Source: Labia minor
Taxonomy: Eukaryota > Arthropoda > Insecta > Dermaptera > Spongiphoridae
Reading direction: 5' to 3'
Assembly: GCA_963082975.1 (NCBI GenBank)
Contig: OY720347.1
Span: 11,328,225 to 11,392,224 of the forward strand
Length of the DNA: 64,000 bases
Shown: positions 59,229 to 64,000 of the stretch, one piece after another
How the letters are laid out: every line of letters begins with the position of its first letter
Numbering within the stretch: the stretch's first letter is position 1
The notes under the pieces: generated by a model
Databases searched by the model: none
What the model was told of the DNA's origin: nothing
The model's input: only the letters and a program-made list of their open reading frames with translations
Program-made: the position numbers and the translations under genes

Positions 59229-60013
59229 ATCTAATGCACAATATTAATAAAATTTACTTAAAAATTATTTATAATTTAAGGATCTATTTAAAAATTGACT
59301 ATTTTCAATGCATGAATTTAATATTCATGTTATTTAAATACTTTATATATATACATATATTTATTTATTTATTATTGTAAAATAGATAAATGATATTTAT
59401 TTTATAAATGTTATTATTTTGTTATCTTACTTTATAAATAAATTAAAATTAACTATTTCACAAGTCAAAATATATATATACATATATATATCTTATCTTA
59501 GTGTTCCTTTATTTTGCTTAAAAAAAGAAATTAATTCTTATTATATTATTTATTTCAAAAGATTATTATTTTTATTGATAATAATCGGATTAAGATTTAA
59601 GAATATATTCCAAATCTATATTTAAGACCATTTAGTTATTTAAATAAAATTTGAATTAATTTATTAATAATAATTTAAGATTTATTACTTTATTTATTTA
59701 CTAACTCTTGAGCCTGTCCTCGGCGTTCTGACCCCTATATCCCTGAAGTGATAGTTTTTGTTAAAATAGGAATTTAATAATTTTTATATTTATTTTATTT
59801 TATTGGCCATGGGGGCATTTCCTTAAAAAAATGCATGACAATAACCATTATTATTAGTTAATACAACTAAAAATAATCTAAATGCGTATCAACTTAGTCT
59901 TTTGTATCTTCTAATGTCCTTCCACCCGAATTTCCTCTATCATCCACTATTTATTTATCATAAATGATATCAATTGCATCGCTATTTACCAAAGTCCACT
60001 TGGCTCCTTAAAT
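59229..60013. other. Intergenic spacer upstream of kinase B
   Basis: AT-rich; TATA and simple repeats only. A short GC-richer patch at 59703-59755 is unassigned. Predicted frames at 59177-59380 and 59419-59625 are low-complexity and not called. Confidence 0.5.
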
Positions 60014-60304
60014 CAGTAATTCCCAAAGTGGGCGTTATCGCCCTCTGGTGGGTCCGTCCGCGAACCAGAGGGGCAGTGTTGGGAAAATAATATTATCTTT
60101 CTCTTCTGAGTTCCAAAAATAGAGTTTCATAATTTCAAACATTAATATTTTACTAATAAATATCTTTCTTTACTATTTACGAATAAGAACATATTATTTT
60201 TGTTTAATTGTTAATTAAATATAAAAAAAAGTAATTTCCAGAGGGCGCTGAGTAACATTTTTTTTGGAAAGTGGGCGCTGGCCAAATAAATTTGGGAATT
60301 ATTG
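60014..60304. mobile_element. hAT-like MITE upstream of kinase B
   Basis: It starts CAGTAATTCCCAAAGTGGGC and ends AAATTTGGGAATTATTG. The flanks CCTTAAAT and CCCTAAAT match at 7 of 8 bases. AGAGGGCG and GTGGGCGCTGG blocks lie inside. Confidence 0.78.
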
Positions 60305-60309
60305 CCCTA

Positions 60310-61240
60310 AATAGTTCGCGCATCAGATCCGCTTCACATCCAAGGCTGATTTCCTGAGGGATATAATATTTTTTATAAAGCCCATAAATTGGGCAAGCAC
60401 AGACAAAAGGGTATATGATCTCCGCCTGCAGTAGATTGCAGGTAGAATTTGATCAACCACATAGCTACAAGAACCAAAAGTAAGCATGACATGATATTTA
60501 CTTACCATCCTTAACTGCGAGAGAACCCTGACCATGTGAAAGTCCACATCCCGTCCCAAAAAAACCCAGGGAGCAAATTCCCCATCTTAAGTTAGCAGTT
60601 CTTTATAATAACTATTAAAACATGAGTTATTAATAGAATCAATATCACTCTTGATTAAAGTGGGTCCTGAAGGAGCCCAATCCGTCTTACTTAATCGGAT
60701 AGCAGTGATTCGGGCAGAGTCCAACAGTCGTCTTAACTGGCTGGCCCAGTTATACCTAGCAGATCACATAGAATACAGTTCACAATGCCTAAGGTAAGTA
60801 ACCCTAGGATACCTACATCCATTTATTCTTAACACCTTGATTACCCAACCCAAAGTCATCACTAAAACCCTGTAGCTCAGTCTGACCACCCCCACCTCAA
60901 GCCTTACAACTAAGTCAGGCACCCCGTTGGTAGTCCCCAGCGTTTTCCAACCTGTGGAGCGCGAAGGTATTAGAACCAATTTCAAGTGTCCGCAAACTTT
61001 TGGAAATTTTCGATTTTTTTATAATCTTTTTCAATGTGGTTCTAAAAAAGGTATGATGATTTTGTGGTCCAAAAAAAAGGTCAGAAATTAAGGGGGGCGC
61101 AAGAATTTTTTTTTAAAAAAGGGGAGCGCCGATACAGAAAGGTTGGAAACCACTGCAATAACCTCTTGAAGAAGCCGACCTGCACCCTCTTCAAGACGTC
61201 CAAATAACGCAGACTCTAAAAACTTGAGGTAAATATAGCT
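60310..61240 (-). mobile_element. Degenerate GC-richer retroelement-like block with inserted MITE
   Basis: The minus strand has several short frames (60559-60323 and 60985-60764) with codon-like composition and GC content well above the surroundings, e.g. TIRLSKTDWAPSGPTLIKS-like reading near 60700. A MITE at about 60938-61155 (starting CAGCGTTTTCCAACC, ending GGTTGGAAACCACTG) splits it. The interpretation as an old LINE is tentative. Confidence 0.4.
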
Positions 61241-62212
61241 AGGAATTTTGAAGTAAGACTTCAAAATTATAAACCATCATGTTCTTTTTGATTTCATCTT
61301 TATTTTATTTTTTTTTTTTTTAATTTATTCACTAAATTAATTATTTATTATTTATAGTATATAATACTTTTGAAGATTCATTTTCTTAAGTTTTTCTTTT
61401 AATAAAATTTCTATAATGAATTGTAAGGAAATCCAAAAAGATTAGCATTTTGATAAATAAAAAAAAAAATCATTTTCTCATGACATTTTCAATAAGCACT
61501 AAAAAGTACATTTATTGGCACCCTTTATAGATATTGGCCTAGGTATTCTATAGTGATTATACAACGATACAATAAACGATTATATAACCATAGTTAATAG
61601 CGAATTTTGAAAATAAAAATCTCTTATTATTTGTGTTTTAGTGATAGGGGGCCAATGACTGTATACTTATATACTTTACCCCATATATCTTTTTTTAGTA
61701 TACTAATAAATTAATAAACTATTATATAAAAATACATAAATTCTTGAGTTATTATTTACATCATTTTATTTATTAGTTTCTAGATAATCTTGATCTAGAC
61801 TAATAAAATACATTTTTTTTATTTAATTCAAATCATTAATATATTATGTCTGTACTATTTTATTATCTATGATTAATAATTAATAATAACTAGTTGTGCT
61901 AACAACTGTCATCTACACTTATATAAAAAAAATTAAAATTAACTAGGTAAACTTACATAATTATTAATTCTATGCACATTGTAACTCCATGTTGTAACTA
62001 ATATAATATAATATTTAGAAATTTTAAATGAAATTTAAATCATAAAATTCCCTACCCCAGCTCGATCAATGTATTTGCTTATATTATTATGGAGATTCCA
62101 ACCAAATTTTTGCAACTCAATTTGAATACTGATATTGATTCTCATTAAAAATTTAAAATAGATTATAAAAATATACCAACAACATATTAATAAAAATATT
62201 TTTTCTAATATA
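61241..62212. other. Intergenic AT-rich stretch, nothing recognised
   Basis: Homopolymer runs and low-complexity AT only. I see no gene or repeat end that I can support. Confidence 0.5.
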
Positions 62213-62720
62213 TGGGCCTGGTAAAAAATTCACAGCCTTTTTTAGTAAAATATAAGTCGATTTTTAAAATATGAAAATGAATTTATTTAAACCAAATATG
62301 TGCCATTATTATTAATTATCTGTCGCCATTTTTCGGCCACAACTATGATACTATCAGTAAAAAATTTCTGGGGTTTCTCATTGAAAAATTAAATCAAGTG
62401 CTTTTCATATGCTTCTTTTGAATCCAGTTTAATTCCATTAAAAAAGTTCTGAAGAGTACAGAATAAGTGTAAGTTAGAGGGTGCCATGTCCGGAGTATAT
62501 GGAGGGTGAATTAAAACTTGTCAACCAAACTTTTGCACCTTGTTACAGGTCATTATAGAAGTGTGTGATCGGGTATTGTCATGATGGAAGACAACGCCTT
62601 TCTTTTTATTTAATTCAGGCACTTCTCTTGCAATTGAGTAGCATAATCTCTCTTGCTGTTCGTTGTAGAGTTGTGAAGTAATCGTCTGACTATCTTGGAG
62701 TACCTCAAGGTGAGCGGATC
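62213..62720 (-). mobile_element. Degenerate mariner (family M1), second copy
   Basis: The left end TGGGCCTGGTAAAAAATTCA resembles the 10020 copy. The minus strand reads VVFHHDNTRSHTSIMT, then LIHPPYTPDMAPSNLHLFC, the mariner region with the second and third acidic residues, with a stop between them. The N-terminal half is missing and the right end was not found. Confidence 0.72.
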
Positions 62721-62929
62721 CCTTCTAGATCTAGAATACACAATAGCATCACCTTTTTTGATGTTAATTCATATTTTGAGAACTGTTGAGGCGGCTCACC
62801 ATCTCACGACCTTTGTCACTTACGATTGTGTTTCAAATATATATATTAATATAGATAAATTATATTTTAATATAAATATACATACATCTACATAAAATAA
62901 AACTTTTAAATGATTTACTTGAACTCATT

Positions 62930-63337
62930 TTTTTTATGATGTCTGCCCGTCCGTATGTCCATTGTGTGTCCGTATAGACGTGTATACATGAACGGCTCAA
63001 CAGATTTTGAAAAAATTTTGTACATTTACTTAAAGCATCACTAGCATAAATTCAGCAACTTTTGGTGTATATCCGCAAACCGAAAGTGGTAGTTTACCAA
63101 GTATTAATTTTATATTCATTGTCGGAAATTTTTCACTTAAAATATAAGTAGTAGTAATTAATAATTAAGTATTTAAACTAAAAATAAAAACCAAGATAAT
63201 ATAATTTAGTCATTTTAATTAAAGTTTTAAAAATATTTTTTTTTATACTTTATATATACATATTATATCTACCAATAATGTTGTTTGGAAATTAATTTAT
63301 TTCAAATCGTCGGTCGGTTTCTGTGCATGGCCACAGA
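62930..63337 (+). repeat. Dispersed repeat family Y, copy 5 (left end missing)
   Basis: It contains GATGTCTGCCCGTCCGTATG, ACTTTTGGTGTATATCCGCA and the right end AAATCGTCGGTCGGTTTCTG then GTGCATGGCCACAG. The left ACCGACC end is absent. Confidence 0.65.
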
Positions 63338-63636
63338 TCATTTTTTAATTTAATGAAGCCAGATGATTTGAAAAATTTTCTATTTAGTAGAGTGGGTGAG
63401 TTAACAACTAATATCGTTTAGAATGTTCTATGGTTATAGTTCTATAGTGTTGTAGCTTTCTAAATAATCGAAATAAATTATAGAAATTTCTTTGAGGGTT
63501 TTTAAAAGTACCATTTTGGATCAATTTACTAGCGGAATTAGAATATATTCATTAATTAATGAGTAATACACATACTCTTATTAAATTTTTAGTTTTTATA
63601 TTCTTTAAAAAAGCAATGTGTAATTATTAATATGAA

Positions 63637-63914
63637 TTAATAATATTGATAGAGTTCATCAATAATTTTACTTTGTAGAATTTCCTCAATTATTTCTTTT
63701 AAACGTGTATCAACGAAATCACTTTTATAGTTTTTAAAAATCTCACAACATTTAATCAATTGAAAATCTTGAAGATCATGAACTAATTGTTTAGTATATT
63801 CACTGGCAATCATAATTAAAATAAAAAAAGAACAAATACTGTAGGCATAAGGTAGACATTTTTCTACTTCTTTGATTAAAGAGTTGAAGTCCAGTCCACG
63901 GCATTCCAATTCCT
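63637..63914 (-). CDS. CHK/EcKL-type kinase-like protein C, last exon only
   Basis: A single exon of 278 nt (acceptor TTGTAG, stop TAA) in the same phase and length as the last exons of A and B. It encodes CRGLDFNSLIKEVEKCLPYA near its start and VDTRLKEIIEEILQSKIIDE near its end, aligned with LKDIINELIENNIVEKLY (A) and LIDIINEIIECNVIDEIF (B). This is the C-terminal lobe region of the family and has no catalytic residues. The rest of the gene must lie beyond base 64000. The 5-prime neighbour on the same strand continues the tandem array. Confidence 0.85.
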
Positions 63915-64000
63915 CTACAACAACAAATAAATATTATAAATAATTTTTTATTGAAATCGATATTTATATAAATTTAGTAAAAATATCATTATTTCAAAAT

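Noticed and set aside
1..64000. Bacterial-type defence, toxin or biosynthetic system
   Set aside because: Split genes, transposon content and gene identities are all animal; no operon-like set of frames exists.

Overview
The window is AT-rich (roughly three quarters or more A+T by eye) nuclear DNA of an animal, most likely an insect or other arthropod. The reasons are split genes with GT-AG introns (many 70-200 bp, some inflated to several kb), a tandem cluster of arthropod-type CHK/EcKL kinase-like genes, many mariner/pogo/hAT remnants and non-LTR tails. I see no bacterial operons, no CRISPR array, and no rRNA or tRNA gene that I can support.

Layout, left to right. (1) 1-11426: last five exons of a GIPC/kermit PDZ adaptor on the + strand; the N-terminal exons are not visible and probably lie before base 1, and its introns are full of transposons. 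(2) 13514-16118: complete ISY1 spliceosome factor (+, five coding exons), with a hAT-type MITE sitting nine bases after one splice donor. (3) 16930-18924 and 25292-26645: two related C2H2 zinc-finger genes (+) with the same three-exon plan, flanking (4) 20708-24456, a complete FARSB (phenylalanyl-tRNA synthetase beta chain, + strand, twelve exons). (5) 30623-39946: ten-exon coiled-coil protein on the - strand, unrecognised, with a perfect RFX/X-box palindrome 445 bp upstream of its ATG, suggesting a ciliary or centriolar role. (6) 41260-44086: small single-pass membrane protein on the - strand, unrecognised. (7) 45302 to the right edge: three tandem - strand CHK-like (EcKL/DUF1679-type) kinase genes, A complete, B complete, C represented only by its last exon. 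They share exact exon lengths (401, 321 and 278 nt). Copy A has Asn for the catalytic-loop Asp; copy B uses a GC donor.

The rest is a dense mobile-element landscape. It contains five to six internally deleted mariner families, one pogo/Tigger remnant, about a dozen hAT-type MITEs (six with exact 8-bp target duplications), several non-LTR 3-prime ends, two LTR candidates, and at least three dispersed families I cannot assign: X, with CTATCTCG-like ends; Y, with ACCGACCGACGAT inverted ends; and a foldback family.

The host genes do not look like one pathway. ISY1, FARSB and GIPC are unrelated housekeeping or trafficking genes. Local expansion is seen only for the kinases and the zinc-finger pair. 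I found no convincing new defence or biosynthetic system. The strongest leads are the X-box/coiled-coil gene, the active-site change in kinase A, and the unassigned repeat families.
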